From Bacilli bacterium (lineage in GTDB: Bacteria; Bacillota_I; Bacilli_A; RFN20; CAG-288), in the NCBI GenBank assembly GCA_900763245.1, contig CAAFJQ010000074.1:1-22261 (forward strand): a stretch of DNA of 22,261 nucleotides, written 5' to 3'. Below, in pieces: positions 15,488 through 22,215 of this stretch. The translations under genes and the position numbers were made by a program. Position 1 is the stretch's first letter; each line of letters starts with the position of its first letter. The notes beneath the pieces are model-generated. The model saw only the letters and a program-made list of their open reading frames with translations. It searched no databases and was not told the DNA's origin.

Positions 15488-16453
15488 ATGTTCACAAAGG
15501 ATGATGTTTCACAGCTCACAGACGAGGAATTACGCAGTCTCAATGACCTTATCAGCGCAGAGATGGAACTGAGAAAGAAACAAAGGGCACGTTTCGTGAA
15601 GGCGGACTTGGCCAGGGCAAACAAGGCTAGCACAATATGCCCATATTACGGCGGAAAGCCTTTTAAAGATGGCAAAAGGCATGATGGAATCCAAAATTAC
15701 GAATGCTCGGCCTGCCATATGAAGTATTCGGACTCGGTCGCTACCTCGCTCGCATCATCAAAGCTTGATGAGGAAAAGATAAGGAACATTATAACTCTGA
15801 TCTGTCTCGACTGCCCCGACTGGGTGATCTCAGTGCTTTGCAAAGTTAATGTCAAGACGGCACAGTACTGGGCCGACAGATGCCTGAATAGTTCGATGGA
15901 ATGGGCAAAAAACAACATTTTGAGAGGGACGGTTTTTATTGACGAGATGCAGTTTGCCCCTGTGCGCTCCGGGGCGGATGCCTATGTCGCATATACAGGC
16001 AAACTCGTGAAGAATCTTCATCTTGAAATTGCCATTGACACAAAGGGAGCATGCTATGCTCATGCCTATCTTGGAAACAAAGGACATCCAAGCGGGAGAC
16101 AGGTGCTTGAATGCCTGGGCGGAAAGATCGAAAAGGAATCCGTTCTCGTTCATGATGGCTCGCCGGCACACAACATGCTTATCAAGGAGCCGTCTCTGAC
16201 TGATGACTGGCATAAATTTGTGGCAGGAGAAGAAACATACGAAAGAAAAATGAAGCTTTTGTCGAACTGCTGTTCATATCTGAGACATTCCTTTGAAAGC
16301 CACAGAGGAATCAAGGCCAGTAAAATCGAGGCTTATGCCGACTTCTTTATGTTTCGCTGGTCCTTAACCAGGAAAATGGGCCTTAAGAAAACGATTGAGG
16401 CCCTGTTCAACATGGTCTGTGGGGTGAGAAAAAATCCAAATTTCACAGCATGA
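15488..16453 (+). CDS. IS1595-like zinc-ribbon DDE transposase
   Basis: This 321-aa protein would catalyse movement of the surrounding element. The N-terminus has a Lys/Arg-rich helix and a zinc-ribbon block (C51, then C73 and C76). Next come a helical DNA-binding region and an RNase H-like catalytic core with FIDEMQF (D152), HDGSPAHN (D223) and a C-terminal acidic candidate E281 in KIEAYADFF. The second ribbon Cys is missing: the expected CPxCG reads CPYYG, with Tyr54 where Cys belongs, one A-for-G change away. I chose ATG 15488 (MFTKDDVSQL), because AAAGGGG lies 10 bases upstream and the leader codons from ATG 15401 lie entirely inside the paired arms. Size and the lack of any frameshift suggest an intact gene. 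Exact family (IS1595 versus a related zinc-ribbon group) is not certain. Confidence 0.85.
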   Translation: MFTKDDVSQLTDEELRSLNDLISAEMELRKKQRARFVKADLARANKASTICPYYGGKPFKDGKRHDGIQNYECSACHMKYSDSVATSLASSKLDEEKIRNIITLICLDCPDWVISVLCKVNVKTAQYWADRCLNSSMEWAKNNILRGTVFIDEMQFAPVRSGADAYVAYTGKLVKNLHLEIAIDTKGACYAHAYLGNKGHPSGRQVLECLGGKIEKESVLVHDGSPAHNMLIKEPSLTDDWHKFVAGEETYERKMKLLSNCCSYLRHSFESHRGIKASKIEAYADFFMFRWSLTRKMGLKKTIEALFNMVCGVRKNPNFTA

Positions 16454-16480
16454 TCCGATAAATCGGCTTAGCTATCGGAT
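16453..16480 (+). repeat. hairpin after the transposase stop
   Basis: ATCCGATA (16453-16460) and TATCGGAT (16473-16480) form a perfect 8-bp stem. CCGA (16455-16458) can instead pair with TCGG (16463-16466) in a small competing hairpin. There is no T-run, so a simple terminator is unlikely. It lies just inside the right IS end and may block read-through or shield the message. Confidence 0.55.
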
Positions 16481-16483
16481 TCT

Positions 16484-16506
16484 CTATCCCTCATTTGCTG
16501 GTATAT
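16484..16506 (+). repeat. right terminal inverted repeat of the IS
   Basis: CTATCCCTCATTTGCTGGTA followed by TAT, the reverse complement of the left end with one mismatch. It marks the right boundary of the element. Confidence 0.88.
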
Positions 16507-16524
16507 TGTTCCGTACCCCTAATA

Positions 16525-16641
16525 TTGGACCTGCTATAACAATATGATATCAAAGAGTATCTGAAATGGAAATCGCCTTGTCAGGCTCTTTCCATTCCAT
16601 TCCATCAACTCTTTGATAGGATATACATAAAGTTGGTCCAA
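16525..16641. repeat. 117-bp foldback element, possibly MITE-like
   Basis: Arms at 16525-16557 and 16609-16641 are 33-bp imperfect inverted repeats. They begin and end with TTGGACC/GGTCCAA and have an inner block CTCTTTGATA that matches perfectly. Inside lies a second, precise hairpin: AATGGAAA (16565-16572) with TTTCCATT (16589-16596), then GCCT/AGGC around a TGTC loop. No open frame fits. The shape suggests a miniature inverted-repeat element or the ends of a deleted transposon, and could fold as one long RNA hairpin. It begins 18 bases after the right end of the IS. Confidence 0.6.
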
Positions 16642-16659
16642 GAAATTGAGTGCACCTCA

Positions 16660-16690
16660 GAATGGGCAAAAAGGAACATTTGACAGTGTC
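16660..16690 (+). pseudogene. possible scrap of a related transposase gene
   Basis: Bases 16660-16681 match 15899-15920 of the transposase gene at 20 of 22 positions and translate in one frame as EWAKRNI, against EWAKNNI in the intact protein, then hit a stop. The similarity does not extend upstream and fades downstream after a one-base slip. It could be the residue of a second, decayed copy of a related IS, or a coincidence. The rest of 16642-16763 shows nothing I can assign. Confidence 0.3.
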
Positions 16691-16763
16691 AATCAATTAT
16701 CTTTCATAGCTGGCATTGTTCGAGCCGATTTTCTCAATGCATCCTATATTAGATATGCTACTA

Positions 16764-16946
16764 TTATTTTTTCTTTTCCAAAATCGATAATGGCACATCA
16801 TATATGACATCTATAGTATTTCCGGCGCCATCTACAATCTCAAGATAGGCGTCGGTGTTTTCGAAAATCTCAACGATAACGCCGGTCGTTCCTTTAGGAT
16901 AATTATTAAATTGTTCTTTTAATTGGACCATATCATATAATTTCAT
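16764..16946 (-). CDS. DUF4926 domain small protein
   Basis: This 60-aa minus-strand protein matches the DUF4926 pattern: MKLYDMVQLKE, a G-T-T-G-V-I-V-E turn, a run of alternating beta residues (AYLEIVD), then V-P-L-S-I-L at the end. Such proteins are small SH3-like beta barrels, sometimes found beside toxin or immunity genes; their function is not established. The start is ATG 16946: AAAGGAG lies about eight bases upstream on the minus strand, while the GTG at 16952 is too close to it. It stands alone and opposes the AbiE genes. A plausible cargo gene in the accessory stretch. Confidence 0.75.
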   Translation of the reverse strand: MKLYDMVQLKEQFNNYPKGTTGVIVEIFENTDAYLEIVDGAGNTIDVIYDVPLSILEKKK

Positions 16947-17193
16947 AATCACTCTCCTTTCTTTCCTGGGTAAATAGTTATTATTCTATATTTTCGCTAA
17001 TTGCAAGTCGAAATGATAAAAACATCCTAATATAACGATACATAATGGATTCCATGCATCATATCAATGCATTGGTGATGTGCTCCTCGACCGACCCATA
17101 GCCGAGGAATTTTAAAATTTGTCATTTAGAAAAATCTAATATTACTGAGAGTCCTTATTTCTGATTAATAATACCATAAAGTGCCTAAAAAAC
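16947..17193. other. divergent intergenic region with short palindromes
   Basis: This gap separates the minus-strand DUF4926 gene from the plus-strand AbiE genes. It must hold the DUF4926 promoter, but I see only weak candidates (TATAGA or TAGAAT around 16980-16990 on the minus strand). Two palindromes are visible: ATGCAT at 17054-17059 with ATGCAT at 17067-17072, and TCCTCG at 17084-17089 with CGAGGA at 17103-17108. The second is followed by the A/T palindrome AATTTTAAAATT. It may be a terminator or a regulator site. No open frame is supported. Confidence 0.35.
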
Positions 17194-17227
17194 TTGATAA
17201 TATAAGTGCTTTGGTATAAAATTGGTA
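17171..17227 (+). promoter_or_regulatory. abiE promoter with candidate operator repeats
   Basis: TTGATA (17194-17199) and TAAAAT (17217-17222) are 17 bases apart, each one mismatch from consensus, with a start near 17229. Repeats overlap it: ATACCA (17171-17176) with TGGTAT (17212-17217) inverted, TTGGTA at 17211 and again at 17222, and ATAAAGTGCCT at 17176 resembling ATAAGTGCTT at 17202. AbiEi proteins of known systems repress their own promoters by binding inverted repeats, so these are natural candidates. The binding itself is inferred. Confidence 0.6.
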
Positions 17228-17243
17228 ATATGAGAGGTGCAAG

Positions 17244-17981
17244 ATGAAACCATTGCTTAAATTAATAACGAAAGAAAAAGTGATAAACCAATTTAAAGAT
17301 GATAAGCAGTATTCGAACTGGATCTCGAATAAGCTGAGATCAAAATCCTATGTGAAAATACGAAACAATCTATATGCATTGGTCGATCCTTCGACAAACG
17401 ACATTTATTCAACCAAGTTCGAAATCGCCAGCAACATCTCAGAGACTTCTTTCATTTGCTTTCATTCTGCTCTTGAATACTATGGGATAGCAAACCAGGT
17501 TTTCAACGATATCACTGTTGGCAGCCTCACGAAATTCAATGATTTCATTTTCGAGGACTGCGAGTTTATTTATAAACGTTCTAAAAGCATAGCATTCGTA
17601 AACAATGTCGTTAGTGAGGGAATAAGGGTCACTTCCCTTGAGAAAACAATTGTGGACTGTATCGACGAGATCAATTTTTCTGGTGGGATAGAGGAAGTGC
17701 TCAACGCCCTTGAGCAAGTCAAATACTTGAAAGAAGAAAAACTGATCGAGGTTTTGGAAGATAGCAACAAAATTTTTTTATATCAGAAGGTTGGTTATTT
17801 GCTTGAAATATACAATGACCAATTGAATTTGTCTGAAGATTTCTTCAACAATTGCAAAGCACATTTGACGAAAAAGACAAACTATCTTATGAAGGACGAA
17901 TTCAAAAACGTGATCCTTAACAAGGATTGGAATCTGATTGTTCCCGAAAATATCAAATCGCGTATCAACGGAGGTTATTGA
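17244..17981 (+). CDS. abiEi: AbiEi-family antitoxin (type IV toxin-antitoxin)
   Basis: AbiEi proteins counter the AbiEii toxin without binding it and repress their own operon. This 245-aa protein has the expected layout. A winged-helix N-terminus (about residues 1-60) ends in the family's IRNNLYALVDP wing. Then comes the AbiEi core with SFICFHSALEYYG, VTSLEKTIVDCID and a helical C-terminus. The start is ATG 17244, with GAGAGG at 17232-17237 six bases upstream. The stop overlaps an ATG (ATGA at 17979-17983), the usual coupling to the toxin gene. Visibly more AT-rich than the large genes to the left, consistent with acquisition. The known role of AbiE is phage abortive infection and plasmid stability. 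Confidence 0.88.
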   Translation: MKPLLKLITKEKVINQFKDDKQYSNWISNKLRSKSYVKIRNNLYALVDPSTNDIYSTKFEIASNISETSFICFHSALEYYGIANQVFNDITVGSLTKFNDFIFEDCEFIYKRSKSIAFVNNVVSEGIRVTSLEKTIVDCIDEINFSGGIEEVLNALEQVKYLKEEKLIEVLEDSNKIFLYQKVGYLLEIYNDQLNLSEDFFNNCKAHLTKKTNYLMKDEFKNVILNKDWNLIVPENIKSRINGGY

Positions 17982-18001
17982 TGAATTACACAAAATAATA
18001 T

Positions 18002-18808
18002 TTGACAGAACTTGCTTCAAAAACGAATTTCATCAAGGACAATTTAGAGAAGGTGCTGAGGTTATCTGAGATATTGAGGCTTTTGAATTCGGATTCCTTT
18101 TTTCAAGGTAAACTTGCCTTAAAGGGAGGGACTGCAATCAATCTGACATCAGTGGAGTTACCCAGCCTTTCGGTTGATATCGATCTAGATTTCACGAAAA
18201 ATCTAGTCAAAGAACAAATAGAAGAAGCTAAAATCGAAATAAGCAAAAAACTAACGGATTACATGTGGCGGGATGGGTATTCCTTGAATGCGGAGTCCAG
18301 AAACCATTATGCCCTGCTTTCTTTCACGTTCGCATATATGAATAACGCAGGCAATAGGGACAATATTAAAGTGGAAATCAATTTCATGGACAGATGCCAT
18401 GTTTTGCCTTTGGAATATAAGAGTATTAAGGGTAAAGGTATTGTCGAGGGCTTTGATATTCTGGCCTTGAACGACGTCGAACTTTACGCAAGCAAAATCA
18501 ACGCGCTCCTGTCACGTGCCACACCAAGGGACTTATATGATGTGAACGCTATGATCAATAGCAATATCATCGAAAACAGCAATCTATTAAGGAAATGTCT
18601 GATTTTTTATAATATGGTCGGAGGAGAGCAGAACATAGATGATATTTCATTTGAGAACATAAAAAACATAAATTTTGCAAAATTCAAAACTCAGCTAAAA
18701 CCAGTCATGGCTAAAAGCGATAAATTCAATTTGGAAGAAGCAAAAACTAAAGTCATCAGCTTTTTGAAAGCTTTAATAACAATAGATGAAGGTGAAAAAA
18801 GTTTATAG
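18002..18808 (+). CDS. abiEii: AbiEii-family nucleotidyltransferase toxin, 5' end interrupted
   Basis: AbiEii toxins are nucleotidyltransferase-fold proteins; characterised relatives (MenT, AbiEii) block growth, with MenT modifying tRNA. The frame shows KGGTAIN (residues 41-47), SVDIDLDF with D59 and D61, IKVEINFMDR (122-131) and ELYASKINALLSR followed by RDLYD (160-180), all in family order. Coordinates start at TTG 18002, giving 268 aa. The natural start appears to be ATG 17981, which overlaps the antitoxin stop and has GGAGG at 17970-17974 six bases away. That frame, however, reads MNYTK, then TAA (17996-17998), then YL and the rest in the same frame. Expression would need reinitiation at TTG 18002. 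It is either a disabled toxin or one made at a low level. Confidence 0.8.
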   Translation: MTELASKTNFIKDNLEKVLRLSEILRLLNSDSFFQGKLALKGGTAINLTSVELPSLSVDIDLDFTKNLVKEQIEEAKIEISKKLTDYMWRDGYSLNAESRNHYALLSFTFAYMNNAGNRDNIKVEINFMDRCHVLPLEYKSIKGKGIVEGFDILALNDVELYASKINALLSRATPRDLYDVNAMINSNIIENSNLLRKCLIFYNMVGGEQNIDDISFENIKNINFAKFKTQLKPVMAKSDKFNLEEAKTKVISFLKALITIDEGEKSL

Positions 18809-18831
18809 AAAAATTCAGGAATAAGAACTAC

Positions 18832-18957
18832 ATGCCAGAATTATTGTTTGATGACGAAGCAACAATTGACAATATAAAATTCCATCCGATGGCGCTATGG
18901 AGATGCCCATGTACTATGGAATCATCTTGCAAAACAAGCAATGCTGAGATGAAATGA
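18832..18957 (+). CDS. possible 41-aa small ORF
   Basis: An ATG at 18832 opens 41 codons reading MPELLFDDEATIDNIKFHPM and on to a TGA, 24 bases after the toxin stop. A weak CAGGAA lies about 11 bases upstream. The product is acidic at the start and carries C-P-C and one further Cys. I see no known family. It may be a remnant of an accessory gene or chance. The remaining bases to the terminator at 19022 show nothing else. Confidence 0.2.
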   Translation: MPELLFDDEATIDNIKFHPMALWRCPCTMESSCKTSNAEMK

Positions 18958-19021
18958 ATTTCATTATCTACATAACGAATAAAAATATGTCGCAAGCGGA
19001 AGTCTTGATTAGCGAGTAAAG

Positions 19022-19079
19022 AAAAAACTGCTCTCCTATAACAGTCATCATGGACTGATACTAGTAAGAGCAGTTTTTT
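19022..19079. terminator. bidirectional terminator between abiE and the ATPase
   Basis: AAAAAACTGCTCT (19022-19034) and AGAGCAGTTTTTT (19067-19079) form a perfect 13-bp stem with an A-run on one side and a T-run on the other. An inner CAGTC/GACTG stem (19042-19046, 19053-19057) fills part of the loop. It can end both the plus-strand abiE transcript and the minus-strand ATPase transcript, eight bases beyond the ATPase stop. Confidence 0.88.
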
Positions 19080-19087
19080 GTTGCTTA

Positions 19088-22057
19088 TTAGATAATCTGA
19101 ATATTCTTCTTTCTGAATATCGGGGCGAGGATCTCGTGAACGATAAGCGGTACACAGGCCATAGCAGCCAAGATCAGCCACTCGCTGAAGAGGAGCTGTG
19201 TGGTCTTAAACGGAGAGGAGAGGAAGGGAAGCTCTGTGACTGCAATCTGAAGAGCGAAGCCTAAAATGAAGGAGATAAGAAGCATCCAGTTTCCGTCTTT
19301 AAAGACATGGATGAAGCTTCTTCTTAAATCTGTCATACCGATCATATGGAAGATCTGAGACATAGCAAGAACAGTGAATGCGAATGTCATAGCCTGTTCA
19401 TGGACGGAGATGAATCCTCCTGTGAACTGGATGGCATTGAGTTCTTCTTCAGTGGCAAAGAGAGGAGAGAATTCAGGGTTTCCACCAAAGGATGTGTGCT
19501 GGATTCCAATATAAGCGTATGAACCATCGCTTAATACGACTCTGGAGTTGAGACAGTTGACAAAGCCTTTCCAAGTCCATGCCCAGCTATCTGCATTGGC
19601 AGTAAGACCATTGAGAGTCTTTCCAGCCAATTCAGTGTATGTTCCCATATGCATGAAAGCAGGGATGAGGAAGGCGAGCATTGTGATGACAAAGATGACG
19701 AAACCATAACCTAAAGTGAACTTGAATCCGCCATGAGCGAAGACACCATCTTTCGGATCTCTAGGCTTCTGCTTCATGATATCTTTTTCCTTCTTGTCCA
19801 TAGACAAGGCGATAGCAGGAAGAGAGTCAGTGATGAGGTTGATCCAAAGAATCTGCAAGGTAGCAAGAGGAGTAGGAAGACCTAATAATAGAACGAAGAA
19901 CATTGTCATGACTTCACCGAAGTTAGAAGAAAGGAGATAGAAGATTGCCTTCTTGACATTGGAGAAGATTCCTCTTCCTTCTTCGACGGCTTTTTCGATG
20001 GAAGCAAAGTTGTCATCTGTCAGAACCATGTCAGCTGCGGACTTTGCAACATCAGTACCTGTGATACCCATTGCAATACCGATATCAGCGGCTTTGAGGG
20101 AAGGCGCATCGTTGACACCGTCGCCTGTCATGGAGACGATGTTTCCGTTAGCCTTTAAGGCTTTGACAATCTGAACTTTGTTTTCAGGAGAGACACGGGC
20201 GAAGACGTTGGTGTTTTCGACCTTGGCTTTAAGCTCTTCTTCGCTTAAAGCGTTGAGCTCATCTCCGGAGCAGCACTGAGAGATATCAGTGGCGATACCG
20301 AGGTTCTTTGCGATGGCAAAGGCGGTATCTTTGTGGTCACCGGTGATCATGACTGTTCTGATTCCGGCTTCCTTCAATTTGGCAACGGCAGGTTTGGCTT
20401 CCTGTCTTTCGGGGTCGATCATACCGACCATGCCAACATAGACAAGATGATCTTCGCTCATTCTGTTTTCATCATCATGATAACGATAAGCGAAGGCTAA
20501 CACACGGTATGCTTCATCAGCCATGGCTTTGCTTGCCTTGTTGATGTTTTCGATGTCTTCTTCTGTGATAGGACGGACGACACCATCGATTTCAATGAAT
20601 TCGGTGTGCTTCAAGATGCTGTCTAAAGCACCCTTTGTATAGATGATTTTCTTTCCGTTGAAGCTGTTTTCGACAGACATCATCTTTCTGACGGAATCGA
20701 ACGGAAGCTCATCCAAACGAGGCTGGGACTTTTCTTCTGTTTCTTCTTTTAAGATATTGAATGTTTTTGCATAATCGAGCAATGCGATTTCTGTAGGATC
20801 ACCGTATCGATCGCCGGAGATGGAAGCATTGCAGCAGAGCATCATGCCAGTGGCAAGGAAAGAGACTTCGCTGACATCGATCTTATCGGCATCGACAGTC
20901 TTCTGATTGATATAGACTTTTTTGACTGTCATCTTGTTCTGTGTGAGTGTTCCGGTTTTATCGGAGCAGACAACAGTGACAGAACCGAGAGTTTCGACTG
21001 AAGGAAGCTTTCTGACAATCGTATTGACTTTGACCATCTTGCCGACACCTAAGGCAAGTGCGATTGTGACAATGGCGGACAATCCTTCCGGAATGGCAGC
21101 GACAGCAAGAGCGATGGATTCTTCAAAGAGATCCAAAGTCTCCCATCCTAACTTGCTCCAGTCGCCGGAGGTTGTTGCGATATTGATAATGGCCCAGACA
21201 AATCCGGCCAAGAAGGTGATGATGACGATGACAAGGCAGATGATGCCGAGCTGTTTGGATAAGACGGCAAGCTTCTTCTGAAGCGGTGTTTCATCATCGT
21301 CTTCATTGGTGAGCAAGGTTGCAATCTTACCGACTTCGGTATTCATTCCGGTACTGGTGACAATACCGAGTCCTCTTCCGTATGAGACAGGGCAGGAAGA
21401 GAAGACCATATTCGATTTATCGTTTGTGACGGTATCTTCTTTCAATAATGCTTTTGCATCTTTTTCGGCAGGAACGGATTCGCCGGTGAGAGAAGATTCG
21501 TCGCTCTTCATATCGACGGAAGAGATAAGACGGATATCTGCAGGAACGATGCTGCCTTCTTCTAAGACAACCAAATCACCAGGAACGATGTCTTCGCTCT
21601 TGATGGTGAGGTTCTTTCCGCCTCTTCTTACTGTACACATCGGGGTAGAAAGCTTCTTCAAAGCTTCAAGAGACTGTTCTGCTTTCTGTTCCTGGATGGA
21701 ACCGATAAGAGCGTTGATGATGACAATTGCCAAGATGACAATGGCATCGATCCATTCATCGCTTGTCTTGTGCATGGCAAGGTTGATGAAGAAGATGACA
21801 AGGGAAACCAGTGCTGCGATGAGAAGAACAATGACCATCGGTTCGATGAACTGCTTCAAGAACTTGATGATGAAAGGAACTTTCTTCTTCTCTTCCAGTT
21901 TGTTTGGACCATACTCCTCTAATCTTCGTTTTGCTTCTTCTTCAGAAAGACCTGTTTTTCTGTCCGTTTTGAAGTGCTGTTCCACTTCATCGATGCTTTT
22001 TGCATGGGACGGGAAAAACGCTTGTTCTTTCTTTTCGTCGACTTCGTTTTTCTTCAT
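19088..22057 (-). CDS. P2-type cation ATPase, Ca2+/Mn2+ exporter
   Basis: This integral membrane pump couples ATP hydrolysis to export of Ca2+ or Mn2+. The 989-aa protein has the full P2A plan. Cation-ATPase N domain; first helix pair (about 61-119); TGES (191-194); helix 4 with the ion-site PEGL (323-326). Then the phosphorylation motif DKTGT (D366), KGA (475-477), TGD (572-574) and GDGVND (645-650). Helices 5-6 carry E715, N740 and D744, which match the second ion site. Helices 7-10 finish the protein. The loop between helices 7 and 8 (about 806-886) is near 80 residues, long for the family. AAAAGGG at 22067-22073 is nine bases before ATG. The leader is a Mn2+ riboswitch, which favours manganese as the physiological substrate. 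Confidence 0.96.
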   Translation of the reverse strand: MKKNEVDEKKEQAFFPSHAKSIDEVEQHFKTDRKTGLSEEEAKRRLEEYGPNKLEEKKKVPFIIKFLKQFIEPMVIVLLIAALVSLVIFFINLAMHKTSDEWIDAIVILAIVIINALIGSIQEQKAEQSLEALKKLSTPMCTVRRGGKNLTIKSEDIVPGDLVVLEEGSIVPADIRLISSVDMKSDESSLTGESVPAEKDAKALLKEDTVTNDKSNMVFSSCPVSYGRGLGIVTSTGMNTEVGKIATLLTNEDDDETPLQKKLAVLSKQLGIICLVIVIITFLAGFVWAIINIATTSGDWSKLGWETLDLFEESIALAVAAIPEGLSAIVTIALALGVGKMVKVNTIVRKLPSVETLGSVTVVCSDKTGTLTQNKMTVKKVYINQKTVDADKIDVSEVSFLATGMMLCCNASISGDRYGDPTEIALLDYAKTFNILKEETEEKSQPRLDELPFDSVRKMMSVENSFNGKKIIYTKGALDSILKHTEFIEIDGVVRPITEEDIENINKASKAMADEAYRVLAFAYRYHDDENRMSEDHLVYVGMVGMIDPERQEAKPAVAKLKEAGIRTVMITGDHKDTAFAIAKNLGIATDISQCCSGDELNALSEEELKAKVENTNVFARVSPENKVQIVKALKANGNIVSMTGDGVNDAPSLKAADIGIAMGITGTDVAKSAADMVLTDDNFASIEKAVEEGRGIFSNVKKAIFYLLSSNFGEVMTMFFVLLLGLPTPLATLQILWINLITDSLPAIALSMDKKEKDIMKQKPRDPKDGVFAHGGFKFTLGYGFVIFVITMLAFLIPAFMHMGTYTELAGKTLNGLTANADSWAWTWKGFVNCLNSRVVLSDGSYAYIGIQHTSFGGNPEFSPLFATEEELNAIQFTGGFISVHEQAMTFAFTVLAMSQIFHMIGMTDLRRSFIHVFKDGNWMLLISFILGFALQIAVTELPFLSSPFKTTQLLFSEWLILAAMACVPLIVHEILAPIFRKKNIQII

Positions 22058-22073
22058 AATTGAATACCCTTTT

Positions 22074-22176
22074 CATTGCTTGGTCTTGTTGCCGAAGATT
22101 CGGTCTATCATCCGGTAGACTATTCAGTCATCGTGTTGACGAATGATAGATGTTCAACTACTCCCCAAAAACAATG
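22074..22176 (-). promoter_or_regulatory. yybP-ykoY manganese riboswitch
   Basis: Read on the minus strand, the leader has the family's signature blocks in order: GGGGAGUAG (22158-22166), CGUCAAC inside a CUAUCAU/AUGAUAG stem (P3) whose other side carries ACCGG, a short CCGA/UCGG hairpin (P4), then CAACAAGACC. CAUUG and UUGG at the 5' end pair with CCAA and CAAUG at the 3' end to close P1. These are the conserved Mn2+-site loops of RF00080. The P2 hairpin seen in the L. lactis structure seems absent. The 3' P1 strand touches the AAAAGGG ribosome binding site, and no terminator follows, so control is probably at translation: Mn2+ should favour ATPase synthesis. Confidence 0.93.
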
Positions 22177-22186
22177 ATACTCGACT

Positions 22187-22215
22187 ATTATATTTTATTA
22201 TTAAGGATGAAACAA
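22187..22215 (-). promoter_or_regulatory. promoter of the riboswitch-ATPase unit
   Basis: On the minus strand TTGTTT (22215-22210) and a perfect TATAAT (22192-22187) are exactly 17 bases apart. The predicted start near 22180 is just outside the riboswitch P1 stem. Confidence 0.8.

Larger units (their letters stand above)
15340..16506 (+). mobile_element. IS1595-like insertion sequence, 1167 bp
   Basis: The element is bounded by near-perfect inverted repeats of 23 bp (15340-15362 and 16484-16506, 22 of 23 matching) and holds one zinc-ribbon DDE transposase gene, its promoter and a structured leader. The flanks, TTTTCTAG on the left and TGTTCCGT on the right, do not form the 8-bp target duplication expected for the family. 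Either the insertion was followed by a deletion or rearrangement on one side, or this group does not duplicate its target. Family assignment rests on the transposase. Confidence 0.85.

Noticed and set aside
16591..16604. CCATT tandem repeat (CCATTCCATTCCAT) as a separate microsatellite
   Set aside because: Fewer than three units, and half of it forms the stem of the foldback hairpin, which explains it better.
21306..22118. Open 270-codon plus-strand frame opposite the ATPase start region
   Set aside because: It is the mirror of the ATPase N-terminal coding sequence, is very rich in Ser, Thr and Met, and matches no family. It runs across the riboswitch and has no reason to be a gene.
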